Source: Ziziphus jujuba
Taxonomy: Eukaryota; Streptophyta; Magnoliopsida; Rosales; Rhamnaceae
Reading direction: 5' to 3'
Assembly (NCBI RefSeq): GCF_031755915.1
Contig: NC_083386.1
Span: 1,047,501 to 1,111,500, forward strand
DNA length: 64,000 bases
A program made the translations under genes and the position numbers. The notes beneath the pieces are model-generated. The model was not told the origin of the DNA and ran no database searches. It worked only from the letters and a program-made list of their open reading frames with translations. The stretch's first letter is position 1. Every line of letters starts with the position of its first letter. Shown here in pieces: positions 23,529-35,202 of this stretch.

Positions 23529-26040
23529 TATAACAACCCGTACCAAGATACACAAGTTTGACCAAGTGAATAATATATGGGTTCAAGTTGACTTTTTCAA
23601 TGGTCAATACTTTTTATTTAACTGAGATACCATTGTGTAGATCTTGTCAATACGAATTCATAGACTGGTGGCACGCCAAATTTTGAGTTATGGATAAAAA
23701 GTTATGGTTCTGAGAAATTTTAAGCATAAGTTTTATATCAGTATCTAAACCAGTCCCAAGTTTTTGTCTGTTAGTGACCTAGGCTCTATAAGCCTTGGTA
23801 AGCATCCCAAATAGGAAATGAAATTCCAAAATACCCTTTTCAACGCCAGAACTCCAAAAATTCTCCCCTCAAATCCGTGGGTTTGAACTAGGTCATTTTG
23901 ACCGGTTTACAGTTGCATCGGCTCACTGCCATTTTTGCCCATTCCGACCACCAACCTTGTACACATATATCCAAAGAGGAAACCCACCTCGAGACAAGCT
24001 TGGCCGTAAAATTTCACAGCGAACGGTGGCCGAACGCGCCAGGATCTGACCGGAGAAGCGACGGCCAGCAACGAGGTGGGTCGTCGGATTTTTGTGATTT
24101 TTGGCCATTTCAAGCCAACCCATACACATTTTCCACTATTTTTTACCTCTATGAACTCATTTCCATGGTTCTTTTGCCTAGATTCCTTATCGTTTGGGAG
24201 ATCCGACGATGGAAAGTTCAGTCAAAGCTTCAACCGAGTTTTCCAGCCACCGAAGGAAACTTTGGATCAAGGTGAGCATACTGGTGGGTTCCTTGTCTCT
24301 TGGGCTTTCCGTCAATATAAATTTTGTAAATTTTGGAGGTCGTTCGATAATTTTTCCACTTTTGGGTCAATTAGTTAATTTTCGGATAAGTTGGAACTGT
24401 GTTCGGATAAAATTGATCAAATTGGTTAAACTTGGAGTTGGATTAGTGAAATTGGATATTATTAGGACCCATTAGGGGGTTCAATTTTGAAAGATTAAGC
24501 TTCAGGTGAAAATCCCCAATTTTAGGTACTGGATCCAAAAGGTATGCAGTATAATTGGACCGTCCGATGTTCAATTTATATAATTTTATAGTAGTATAAG
24601 TCAATTTAAGACATTGGGGACATACAAGTGTCTTTATTTTAATTATCGAAGCCTAAAGAATATTTTATTATATTTCAGGCACTTGAGTTGAGCCTGAAGG
24701 CGAGCCTGCAGAGGAGCAGGAGTGAACATCTACAGTACAGTGAGTGGGTATTATTTTTAAAAATGTTTTGGGTATATAGTATAATATATGTGTGGCTTGA
24801 GTATTTTACTTATACTTATCATTTGATTTGAATGTTCATTTTATGGATATATGAGGGTCTGCTTTTACATATATGTGTTATCATTTTATATGACTTTTAT
24901 CAATATTTTAAATGTTTGGCAATTCTAATGAGTTCATGAATGAACTTATGGTATTTAAATATTTGGGTATTTTAATTGAGGTTTTAAATCACTTTGGAAA
25001 TTAATCGATTTGAGAAGGTATATTGAAATTTATATGATTTTAAGCATGTTCAAATATTTTATAAATTTTTAGGTGCTTAAAATCGGTTTATGGTGAATAT
25101 ATTTCATTGTGGTATTTTCTTATTTTAGTAAGAAATAATGATTTGAAGTTTTTTTTTAAATAATTATACAAGCGGTTGAGCTTGAATATTAAATTATGAT
25201 TTATGATATGGTAGGATACTGTATCGGTTATTTTAAATTGATGTACCGCATAGTACTGGAGTTTGGTTTAGTATTATATTACAGCGCCCTGGGTTTACCA
25301 CGGTGCTGTGAGGTTGGTTTCATCCAACGGTTATCTATTATTACCACGGACTGTGAGATCGGGTTTATCCGATGGTTTATTATTATTACTATGGTGCCGT
25401 AAGGTTGGTATCGTCCAACGGTTTATTATTGCCATGGATCGTGAGGTTGGATACGTCCCGACAGTTAATTGATATTTTCATGACACCTTTCGTATATTGA
25501 GGGTCATGAGGTGGGTGTCTCCCACGGTTTACAGATTGGTACATCGTATGGTATATTGTATACGTTTGAATATATTGTTGATTTACAAATATTGTGGTGC
25601 TTTGTGCACTTTCGTATTTATTTGATGGAACTGTGTTTATTATATTTTATGCTCAAATATTTATATCTTGATTTAAGACATTTTATAATATTACAATGAT
25701 CGTTCATTTATACTTTTGAGCATTGGTTTTTATGATATTAAATTAGGGTACAAGTTTAGGTTTTGTGAAATGATTTTTAAACAGTAAACTTTTCAAACGA
25801 GTAGAACGGGAGGTCTTGAGAGAAAGATTTTTTTCTCAGAAAGAAATTATTATTTTTCTATTATACTATATCACTCATAGAGATTTCTTTATCTCACGTT
25901 TTATTTGTTTTAAATTCGTTCCTCCAGGCCCAAATAGCTAGTAGCAGTCTACCTCGCACACAGCTTATCGCTTTGTTCCTTCCACGACAGCAGCTATATT
26001 TATCTTTCCTTTATCTTTTGTTATCTTCTGGACTTACTTA
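23529..26040 (+). repeat. 5' LTR of the Tekay element, 3'-truncated
   Basis: Matches 28165-30690 throughout. The match ends at GGACTTACTTATT, after which the sequence is internal pol-side DNA. The repeated hairpin array is at 25300-25530. Frames here, such as those at 23898-24475 and 25196-25699, recur in the other LTR and are not genes. Confidence 0.88.
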
Positions 26041-26359
26041 TTCATATTCTTTTGGTGTTGACAATCTTGAGGATTTCTATTAGGCTTTATAAGCAATCTA
26101 AAGCCCTCCATTAGAATAAGTATGAGAGATTTTATTCACGACTTTGATAAATTTGGTTAAAAGAAAGATGTTTGTTGAGGTTAAGAAAACTGGATAATCA
26201 ATGAGGAACATATATCTTATAATTGTAAGTACTAGAAGTGTAATTAAAGGTGAAGAAAATAATTTACATTTTCACTTTGTGACACTGATATTTGGTTTGA
26301 GTAAATTAGATTTAAGTTCTAAGCCTTCTTTTTGAATTGATGGATGGATTTTACTTTAG

Positions 26360-28160
26360 AAGTTATGAGTTGTTACTTATGCTTCTAGACAGTTGAAGAA
26401 GCACGAGTTGAATTATCTGACTCATAATTTAAAACTTGCTACAGTGATCTTTGTATGGAAGACTTGGAGGCACTACTTGTACAAAGTCACTTGTCGGATC
26501 TTTACTAATCATAAGAGCCTTAAGTATTTGTTTACTCAGAAGGCGTTGAACTTAAGGCAAAAGAGATGGATGAGGTTGCTCAAGGATATGGATTGCACTA
26601 TTCTTTTTATGGTTGAGTTATAAGAGTTGGATGTTAATTTGTGGATGCATACTTCAGGAGCACTTTTTGCTAGCTTTTAACTATGACCAATACTTATGGA
26701 TTGTGTTCTTGAAGCCCAATTTGAAGATCGTTACTTGATGAGAATGAGAAGAAAAGTTAAATAAAGGAAAAAGTCAGATTTCGCTAATAGAGGCAATTAA
26801 GCATTGGTGATTGGTTTTAGGCTTTGTGTTCCAGCCAATGAAGAGCTAAAAAGGCAAATTTGGAGGAAGGACATAATTCTGCTTATGCCATGCACCTTGG
26901 TAGTACTAAGATGTACCATACCCTGAAAGAGTATTATTGGTGGGCAGGGATTAAGAGAGAAGTTACTGAATATATATCCGAGTGTTTCATTTGCCAACAA
27001 GTGAAGACAGAGAGACAAAAGTCTTCTGGACTTTTATAGCCTTTACCTGCCCTATAATGGAAATGGGAGCGCATCACAATGGATTTTATATTCAAGCTTT
27101 CCCCCACAATTCATAGATATGATGGTATTTGGGTGATAGTGGATTGACTCACCAAATCCGCATATTTTCTTACCCATTCATGAGAGGTTTTGTCCTTAGA
27201 AGTTAACAGATCGCTTTATGAATCATATAGTGAGCTTGTATAGGGTACCAATATCGATTATATCTGACAAAGATCCACGGTTCACTTCAAGATTTTGGCA
27301 AAGATTAATGAATGAACTTGGTGTCAAGTCAAATTTGAGTACCGCTTTTTAACTTTAGATCGATGGACAATCTGAAAGGACTATTCAGACCTTGGAGGGT
27401 ATATTGAAGTCATGAGTACTATAGTTTAAGGGAAATTGGAATGAATATCTATTTTTGGCAGAGTTCACATACAACAATAGCTATCACTCGAGCATTGTGA
27501 TGTTAACTTATGAGGCATTGTATGGGAGACAATGTCGGACTCCATTATGTTGGAATGAGACAGGTAAAAAGAAACTTCTAGCCCCTGAGGTTGTACAGGC
27601 GACAATGGACAAGGTCAATATTATACGGGCCAGGTTGAAAGCAGCAAAAGACAGGCAAAAGAGCTACGCGGACGTGCGTAGAAAGGATCTCAAGTTCGAG
27701 GTTGACGATCGAGTATTGTTGAAGCTCTCTCTTTGGAAAGGTGTAGTACGTTATGGAAAACAAAAAAAGTTAAATCCTCGCTACATTGGACCATATGAGA
27801 TAGTAGAGAGGATAGGTCCAGTGGCATACAGGATCAACTACCGGAGGAGCTTTCTCGAGTTCATTATGTTTTTCACATCTCCATGCTCCGCAAGTATATC
27901 TCAGATCCATCACATGTATTGGAGACAGCGGAGATTAAGTTGAGGGACGACTTGTCTTATGAGAAGCAACCAATGCAAATTTTAGGAAGGGAAGAGAAAA
28001 GGCTTCGCAACAAGACTATACTTTTGGTGAAGGTTCTTTAGAGAAATCACCTTGTCGAGGAGACGATTTGGGAGCGAGAGGATCAAATGCGGAGTCAGTA
28101 TGCTCACCTCTTCCAAAACTATGGTATGAATTTCGTGGACCAAATTTTCTTTAAGGGGGT
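26360..28160 (+). pseudogene. pol remnant of the Tekay element (RNase H, integrase, chromodomain)
   Basis: The first recognisable block is RNase H at about 26375-26610 (VTYASRQLKKHELNYL, TWRHYLYKVTCRIFTNHKSL, LNLRQKRWMRLL). The integrase zinc region lies near 26895-27030 (HLGSTKMYHTL, YWWAGIKREV, CFICQQVKTE). The catalytic core, 27060-27450, is full of stops and shifts. The C-terminal part is open from 27455 (EALYGRQCRTPLCW, RQKSYADVRRKDLKF, GPYEIVERIGPVAYRI). A chromodomain-like end follows near 27975-28075 (ILGREEKRLRNKT, ETIWERE), then the purine tract AAGGGGGTAGGT before the 3' LTR. Not functional. Confidence 0.87.
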
Positions 28161-28164
28161 AGGT

Positions 28165-31006
28165 TGTAACAACCCATACCAAAATACACAAGTTTGACCA
28201 AATTTGACAAAGTTTGACCAAATGAAAAATATGTCCAATTTGACTTTTTCAATGGTCAATATTTTTTATTCAACTGAGGTACCATTACGTAGATCTCGTC
28301 GATACAAGTTTACAGACTGGCAGCACGCCAAATTCCGAGTGATGAATAAAAAGTTATGGTTCTGAAAAACTTTAAGCATAAGTTTTATATCAGTATCCAA
28401 AACCAGTCCCAAGTTTTTTTCTGTTAGTGACCTAGGCTCTATATAAGCCTCGGTAAGCATGCCAAATAGGAAACCAAATTCCAAAATACCCTTTTCAACC
28501 TTAGAACCCCAGAAATTCTCCCTTTCAAATCCGTGGATTCGAACTGGATCGTTTTGACCTGTTTACCGTCGAATTGGGTCACCGCCGTTTTTGCCCATTC
28601 CAGCCACCAACCTTGTACACGCACTATCCAAAGAGGAAGCGCACGTCAAGGCGAGCTTGGCCTTAAAATTTCACGGTGAACAGTGGCCGAACACGCCCGG
28701 ATCTGGCCGGAGAAGTGGCGGAGGCTGGCAAGGTGGGTCGCCGGATTTTCGCAATTTTTGGCCTTTTTAGGCCAACCCATACACCTTTTCCACTATTTTC
28801 AACCCCTCTAAACTCATTTCCGCAGTTCTTTTGCCCATATTCCTTACCGTTTGGGAGATCCAAAGATGAGAAGTTTGGCTGAAGTTTCAACCGCGTTTTC
28901 CGGCCACCAGAGGAAACTTTGGACCAAGGTGAGCATAATGGTGGGTTCCTTATCTCTTGGCTTTCCTTCAATATAAAGTTTGTGAATTTTGGAGGTCGTT
29001 TGATAATTTTTCCATTTTTGGATCAATTAGTTAATTTTCGGATAAGTTGGGATTGTGTTTGGATAAAATTGATCAAATTAGTTAAAATTGGAGTTGGATT
29101 AGTGAAATTGGATATTATTAGGACCCATTAGGAGGTTCAATTTCGAAAGATTAAGCTTCGGGTGAAAATCCCCAATTTTGGGTATCGGGTCCAAAAGGTA
29201 CGCGGTATAATTGGACCGTCCGGTATTCAATTTATATAATTTTATAGTAATATAAGTCAATTTAAGACATTTGGGACATAAAAGTGTCTTTAGTTTAATT
29301 ATCGGAGCCTGAGAAATATTTTATTATATTTTAGGCACTCGAGTTGAGACTGAATGCGAGCCTGCAGAGGAGAAGAAGTGAACATTTGCAATACAGTGAG
29401 TGGGTATTATTTTTAAAAATGTTTTTGGTATATAGTATAATATATATGCAGTTTGAGTATTTTACTTATACCTGTTGTTTGATTTGAATGTTCATTTTAT
29501 GGATATATGAGGATCTGCTTTTACATGTATGTGTTATCATTTTATATGATTTTTGTCAATATTTTAAATGTTTGGCAATTCTAATGAGTTCATGAATGAA
29601 CTTGTGGTATTTAACTATTTTGGTATTTGAATTGAGGTTTTAAATCACTTTGGAAATTAATCGATTTGAGAAGGCATATTGAAAATTATATGATTTTAAG
29701 GATGTTCAAATATTTTATAAATTTTTAGGTGCTTAAAATCGGTTTATGGTAAATATATTTCATTGTGGTATTTTCTTAGTTTAGTAAGAAATAATGATTT
29801 CAAGTTTTTTTTTTTTTGAATATTTAGATAAGCGGTTGAGCGTGAATATTAAATTATAATTTATGATATGGTAGAATACTGTATCGGTTATTTTAAATTG
29901 ATATATCGCATAGTACTAGAGTTTGGTTTAGTATTATATTACAGAGCACTGGGTTTACCATGGTGCCTTGAGATTGGTTTCATCCAACGGTTATCTATTA
30001 TTACCACGGACTGTGAGGTTGGGTTTATTCGACGGTTTATTATTATTACTATGGTGCCCTAAGGTTGGTATCATCTAACGGTTTATTATTGCCATGGACC
30101 ATGAAGTTGGATACGTCCTGACGGTTAATTGATATTTCCACGACACCTTTCGTATATTGAGGGTCGTGAGGTGGATGTCTCCCACGATTTACAGATTGGT
30201 ACATCGTATGGTACATTGTACATGTTTGAATATATTGTTGATTTACAAATATTATGGTGTTTTATGCATTTTCATATTTATTTGGTGGAACTGTGTTTAT
30301 TATATTTTATGCTCAAATATTTATATCTTGATTTGAGACATTTTATAATATTACAATGATCGTTCATTTATACTTTTGAGCATCGATTTTTATGATATTA
30401 AATTGGGATGCAAGTTTGGATTTTGTGAAATGATTTTTAAACGGAAAACTTTTCAAACGAGTGGAACAAGAGGTCTTGAGAGATAGATTTTTGTTCATAA
30501 ATAAATTATTATTTTTCTATTATACTATGCCACTCACATAGATTTCTTTATCTCACATTTTATTTGTTTTAAATTCGTTCCCCTAGGCCCAAGCAGCTAG
30601 TAGCAGTGTACCTCACGCACAGCTTATCGCTTTGTTCCTTCCACAATAGCAGCTGTATTTATCTTTCCTTTATCTTTGTTACCTCCTGGACTTACTTATT
30701 ACTTATTTGTAATCCTAAACTTCGTTGACACTCTTAGAATGCTCTGATTTTAAATGTGGGACTCAGTAAAGACCATGGTACTTATATGTGTGGTTATGGC
30801 CTGTAGTACAGTAGACCGGTTGTGGACTTTACACTGTTGTGGATTTATTTATATATATATTGAGGTATTATTGTTATCGTTTGTATTCGTTGTCCACGTT
30901 TTAAAGTGAGGTTCCATTGGATATTCTCTAAGGATTGTCTAGTGGGACTTCACTAGGCGAGACCACCCGGGAGGTCCTGGGAGGGTTCCCAGGGCGAGTC
31001 TTGTCA
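28165..31006 (+). repeat. 3' LTR of the Tekay element
   Basis: 2842 bp with TG...CA ends. The terminal part is CCGGGAGGTCCTGGGAGG and then CCAGGGCGAGTCTTGTCA. It contains the hairpin array at 29940-30195 and, near 29395-29410, ACAGTGAGTGGGTATT. Confidence 0.9.
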
Positions 31007-31011
31007 TACAC

Positions 31012-31325
31012 ATCGTTAATAATCAATTTAAAGGAATTATAAAACCCATTTAAACATATATAATTAAGAAACCCTTGGTAAGTAGCAAAAAAAGCATCGG
31101 CAAAATTTTGTTTTCCACCTATCTATAGCCTTGATTGTTGCTTCAGCGAGTGACTTCTGGTATCTCCTTCTACCTACTGCTGGTATCTCCTACCCACTGC
31201 TAGCATCTTCTTCCAGTATATGGTGGCTAATTTCATGTTTGATTTTGCTATTTATTATAATCATTGTTGATTTCTTAATTTAGGGATTTTATCTTTTGCA
31301 AAAACTTTTAGAAATTTAGAATCTT
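31012..31325 (+). repeat. MULE left TIR, inner part
   Basis: The inner part resumes directly after the Tekay target duplication (ATCGTTAATAAT) and pairs with about 37411-37704 in reverse complement. Landmarks are TTTTGTTTTCCACCTATCT, GCTAGCATCTTCTTCC and TTTATTATAATCATTGTTGA. It has a small internal duplication (TGGTATCTCC...) that the right repeat lacks. Confidence 0.82.
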
Positions 31326-31497
31326 TTGTTCGTTTTACCATTCCAATTTATTAGTCCTCATGATCAATTATGCATGTTGATTGCACCATGATCAATTATG
31401 CTTCTTGTTAATATTTAATGAAAAAAATATTAAATCTTTTGGTCTCCAACGTTGGCTTTTGTTGATTGCACCATGATCAATTATGCTTTCAACATAG

Positions 31498-31545
<48 letters not shown>

Positions 31546-32064
31546 TAATATTTTAGTCCATCAAATTTAATATTTTTTTATTTATTTAAACTTTTAAGCT
31601 CTGTTATTGAATGTGAATGATCATCATAGTACTTTTTGTCTCCAACTTTTTCTTATCATGCTGACGTAGTAATCAATTATGAAACAATTGATACATGTGC
31701 AAGTTCCTAATTATTTCTCATGTGATAGACAAAACTTACACAAGATAGTTGATTGTTGTTTGATTGTTGATATGTTTATACAAAAGCTGATAGGATTATA
31801 TTCACTTCCTACTTAAATACCATGTAGGTGATGGTATTATACAGAATTGTTTAATACTTGTAGCTTGGGAGTGTTTCTTTCCAATGATTTTGTTTTGTCC
31901 AACAGCTTATAGTTTCATGGTATCTGCGTAAGAAGTTTATCATTAATTTACTTTTTGCTCATTTCATGTGGTCGATAACTATCAATATTTATTTGTATAT
32001 TTATATTTTTTACGTGATTGAAATTAATAATAGTCTTATTCATATATTGACTTGTTTATAGTAA
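31326..32064. other. MULE internal non-coding segment, left
   Basis: AT-rich sequence between left TIR and transposase remnant. It has an (AC)n(AT)n microsatellite at about 31498-31544 and a repeated TTGATTGCACCATGATCAATTATG motif (31379 and 31462). No gene is seen. Confidence 0.6.
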
Positions 32065-35000
32065 TATGGCTAGGGAATCTCCTTTTCAATTATATACTAC
32101 AAATGTTGGCAAGGAACAATAACCCAAACTTGCCGAGAGTTTCAGTCATTGAAGAAGCCTTTGATTTTATAATCCATATGCAACAGAATGTGGGTTTAGT
32201 GCGAGAATGAGTTCTAGCAAAAAAAGACAAGGGACAAATAAACTTTTTGGGAAACAATTTGTTTGTTTTAAAGAGGGAAAAACAAATGAAGATAATCAGA
32301 AAAGGTGGAAACATTCCAAAACATGATCAAGTGAAAGATATCGAGGTCTACTTAGGGTGGGTTGTAAGGCTAGTTAACAGTGGTTAAGCAAATGTCAAAT
32401 TGGGTTGTAACTCAATTTGTGGAAGGATATTATCATGTTCCTTCAACTCCATCTAAAGTTCATCTATTAAGGTCTCATAGAAAGGTATCAATTGCAAAAT
32501 GAGTTTTGAGTCAACAATTATCTTAAGCAAATATGCCAGTATGTCAACCAGTAAGAGTGATGGAAATTGAATTAGGTGGTCCTCAAAACATTGGGTGCAC
32601 AAAAAGGGATATTAGAAATTTTGGGAAGAATTTGAAAAAAAAAAAAAAGTTGAGGATATTGATGTTGAGTCATTAATAAAAAAAAAATTTAGAAAAACAA
32701 AAAGATCATTCATTCTATTTTGAATAAGAAACTGATGAAAAAAACAAATTTGCTAGATGTTTTTTGGCAGACTCATTTGCTAAGAGATCATATAGTTTCT
32801 TTGCCAATATTATATTTTTTGACACAATATATAATGCAAACAAATATGGTATGATATTTGTTCTACTTACTGGGGTAAATCATCATGGACAGGCAATCAT
32901 ATTTGGATGTGGTTTTTTAAGCGACGAGAAAACAGCATCTTTCATTTGGTTGTTTAGTAAATTATTAGATGTTATGCCAAGGGGTGCACCTTAAGTAACT
33001 ATTACTAATTAAGATCTAGCAATGACAAAAGTCATTTTAGAAGTTTTTCCAAAAACATATCATCGTTATTGTATTTGACATATTTTGAACAAATTTTCTA
33101 TAAAAATCGATACAATAGTTTATCGTGACCATTATCATTTGTTCAAAAATGCTATTTGCAATTATGAGAGGATTGAAGAGTGAAAAAAGTTGGGCTCATG
33201 TGCTGCAAGTAGCTAAATCGGAAGATAACGATTGATTATGTCAACTATATGAAATTCATAACCAAGGGGTTTCTATATATGTGAATCAAAATTTTAGTGC
33301 AGGAGTGTCAAGCAGCCAAAGAGCAGAAAGTTCACATGCATTTTTTATGAGGTATATCTCAGATATAAATTCATTAATGAATTTTATCTCTCGTTTTAAC
33401 AGAGCACTTAGTCATCAATAGTATGAAAAATTGGTTGCTAACCATATTAATGTTAATGAAAAACCAAGACTAAAAACTTCATGGCCAATGGAAACACAAA
33501 TGGTGAAAATATATACAAAAAATATTTTTACACTCTTTGGGATTGAGATTTTTGAAAGTCATTCTTATTGTGTAAATTCCACCCATGAAGATGAAGAGCT
33601 TATGACTTATACTATTAATAAGGTTGACGAAAGTTCATCATCAAAACCTCAAAGGCTTACTTATAATAAACACTCTCATTAGGTATCATGTACTTGAAAA
33701 CAATTTGAATTCAAAGGAATCCCATGTAGACATATTTTGGCTTTTTTTTTGTATCAAGCAAGTATTTCAATTACCAAACCAATACATCCTACAAAGATGG
33801 ACAAGATGATGCGAATCTGCCCGAGCTCACACAACTGACAACTCACTGGGGTACTGATCCGATACGGATGAAGACTGGACCGATCACTAGAGCTCAAACT
33901 AAGAGGTTTAAGGACAACCTTGCTGCCTTTATCCAGAACGTAATTCATTCTCAAAAGGGCTGGTCCATACCTAAAGATAAAAAACCTATTTTAAGCATCC
34001 AAGTGGTGGAGGTTGATACATCGGACATTTTATATCAAACACCCATACATCGGACACCCATGTCTCGGACATCTGACCGCGGACATCAAACATAACTTAG
34101 TTCAGACATCAGGCAGACATAAGTTAGCTCGGACAGACATAAGTTAGCTCAGATAACCATAAGTTAGCTCATATATCAGGCAGACATATGTTAGCTCGGA
34201 CATCAGACATAAGTCAGCTTAGTTGTCAAACTAGTCAACTCGTTTTCTAATTTGCGTTTGACTTTTTTTTTTTGGATTTTTATTTATTTATTTGCTGGAC
34301 AAATAAGTTTAGGAAAGTTATTATTTTATTATTTTCATTGTAAATTAATTAATTCCTACTTCAAAATAAGAGAATTAATTAATCCAAATTAGATTAGGAA
34401 AGGATATGAAATTAGGCAATTTTCTAATTGGATTCTACGTTGGCCGAAATTTCCTAATTCTTTTAGGGTTTTATTTTGTTCATTCAAAGCCTATTTAAAG
34501 GTTTATTTTCAATGAGAAAGGAAGCTTGAATTTTATACAGAAAATTATTTGTGAGATTGAATTCTCATTGTTCTCTTTGAACACCTAAAACACCATTAGT
34601 GAATGAGTGTTTTAGTTTTGACTTATCAATAGGACATCCATCACCTATTGTGGCGTCTTCGATATACCAAGGTTTCTAATCACAGGTTGGTTAGGGGTTG
34701 AGGTGACCATTAGAACTTGAACATAATTAGATCCGGGCTAATATAATACGGGTTTAGGAGCAGGTCGTCCTAGGTTCGTACCACAAGAAGTGCAAAAGTT
34801 GGAATAGTATGTGATAATAGTGGTTGTGAAATCAATGAGACATACAATAAGTCTTTAATGACGAGACATGCAAAATTGTCTACAATATCTTCTCTTATTG
34901 TAGATGATGCATCTCTCACTGAGGAGGGAACCAACCTCTTATTGCATGATTTGGATTTATTGCACAATAAAATTAAGTTGATTAATCTTGGGACTGGTGT

Positions 35001-35202
35001 CATTCGAAATTCAATAAGTGGTAAAAGAACTAGAAAAACTCAAAGTGTAAGTAATCCTTCTAATGTGCATGCAAAAGGATGTGAAGAAAGAATCAAAGCT
35101 GCAAAAGAGAGTACAAGTACAAAAGGGAGACTTTGTCATGGTTGTGAGCTTCGTGAACGAACACATGATAAGCAAAATTGTCCAAAATTACTTGAAAGTT
35201 GA
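32065..35202 (+). pseudogene. FAR1-type MULE transposase pseudogene, split by solo LTR
   Basis: This is a broken FAR1/FHY3-family reading frame. A FAR1 DNA-binding region lies near 32130-32420 (FYNPYATECGF, VCFKEGK). Near 32590 is TKRDIRNFGKN. The MULE transposase core is open at 32764-32994 (FFDTIYNANKYGM, GVNHHGQAIIFGC, FIWLFSKLL), then TN-stop-DLAMTKVILEVFPKTYHRYC near 33000-33080. A SWIM remnant near 33690-33740 (KQFEFKGIPCRHILAF) has its second Cys codon changed to a stop. The frame ...QYILQRWTR meets the solo LTR at 33807 and resumes at 34784 (SAKVGIVCDN...), ending with a CCHC knuckle (CHGC, THDKQNC) and a stop at 35200-35202. At least six disruptions. A decayed host FRS gene is the alternative, but the flanking inverted repeats favour a transposon. 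Confidence 0.85.
33807..34783 (+). mobile_element. solo LTR of the CRM-like family
   Basis: 977 bp, with ends TGATGCGAATCTGCC...TTCGTACCA matching those of the LTRs at 5675 and 10427 in reverse orientation. The target duplication CAAGA is perfect (33802-33806 and 34784-34788). There is no internal region, so it probably arose by unequal LTR recombination. It keeps the coding start of the LTR: GPITRAQTKRFKDNL at about 33871-33915. Confidence 0.92.

Larger units (their letters stand above)
23529..31006 (+). mobile_element. Tekay-type Ty3/gypsy retrotransposon, internally deleted
   Basis: Two very long LTRs flank a short broken pol. The target duplication TACAC is perfect (23524-23528 and 31007-31011). 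The 3' LTR is 28165-31006 (2842 bp, TGTAACAACCC...CTTGTCA). The 5' LTR starts at 23529 with TG mutated to TA and is cut off near 26040. The last ~300 bp of that LTR, the primer site, gag, protease and most of RT are therefore gone. LTRs near 3 kb and a chromodomain-like pol end (GREEKRLRNKTILLVKVL) fit the Tekay/Del clade. Confidence 0.9.

Noticed and set aside
23898..24475. Overlapping frames of 93-125 codons that look gene-like
   Set aside because: They lie in the Tekay 5' LTR, recur disrupted in the 3' LTR and match no family.
25300..25530. CRISPR-like array
   Set aside because: The repeats are degenerate LTR units with small hairpins and similar spacers in a plant retrotransposon; there are no cas genes.
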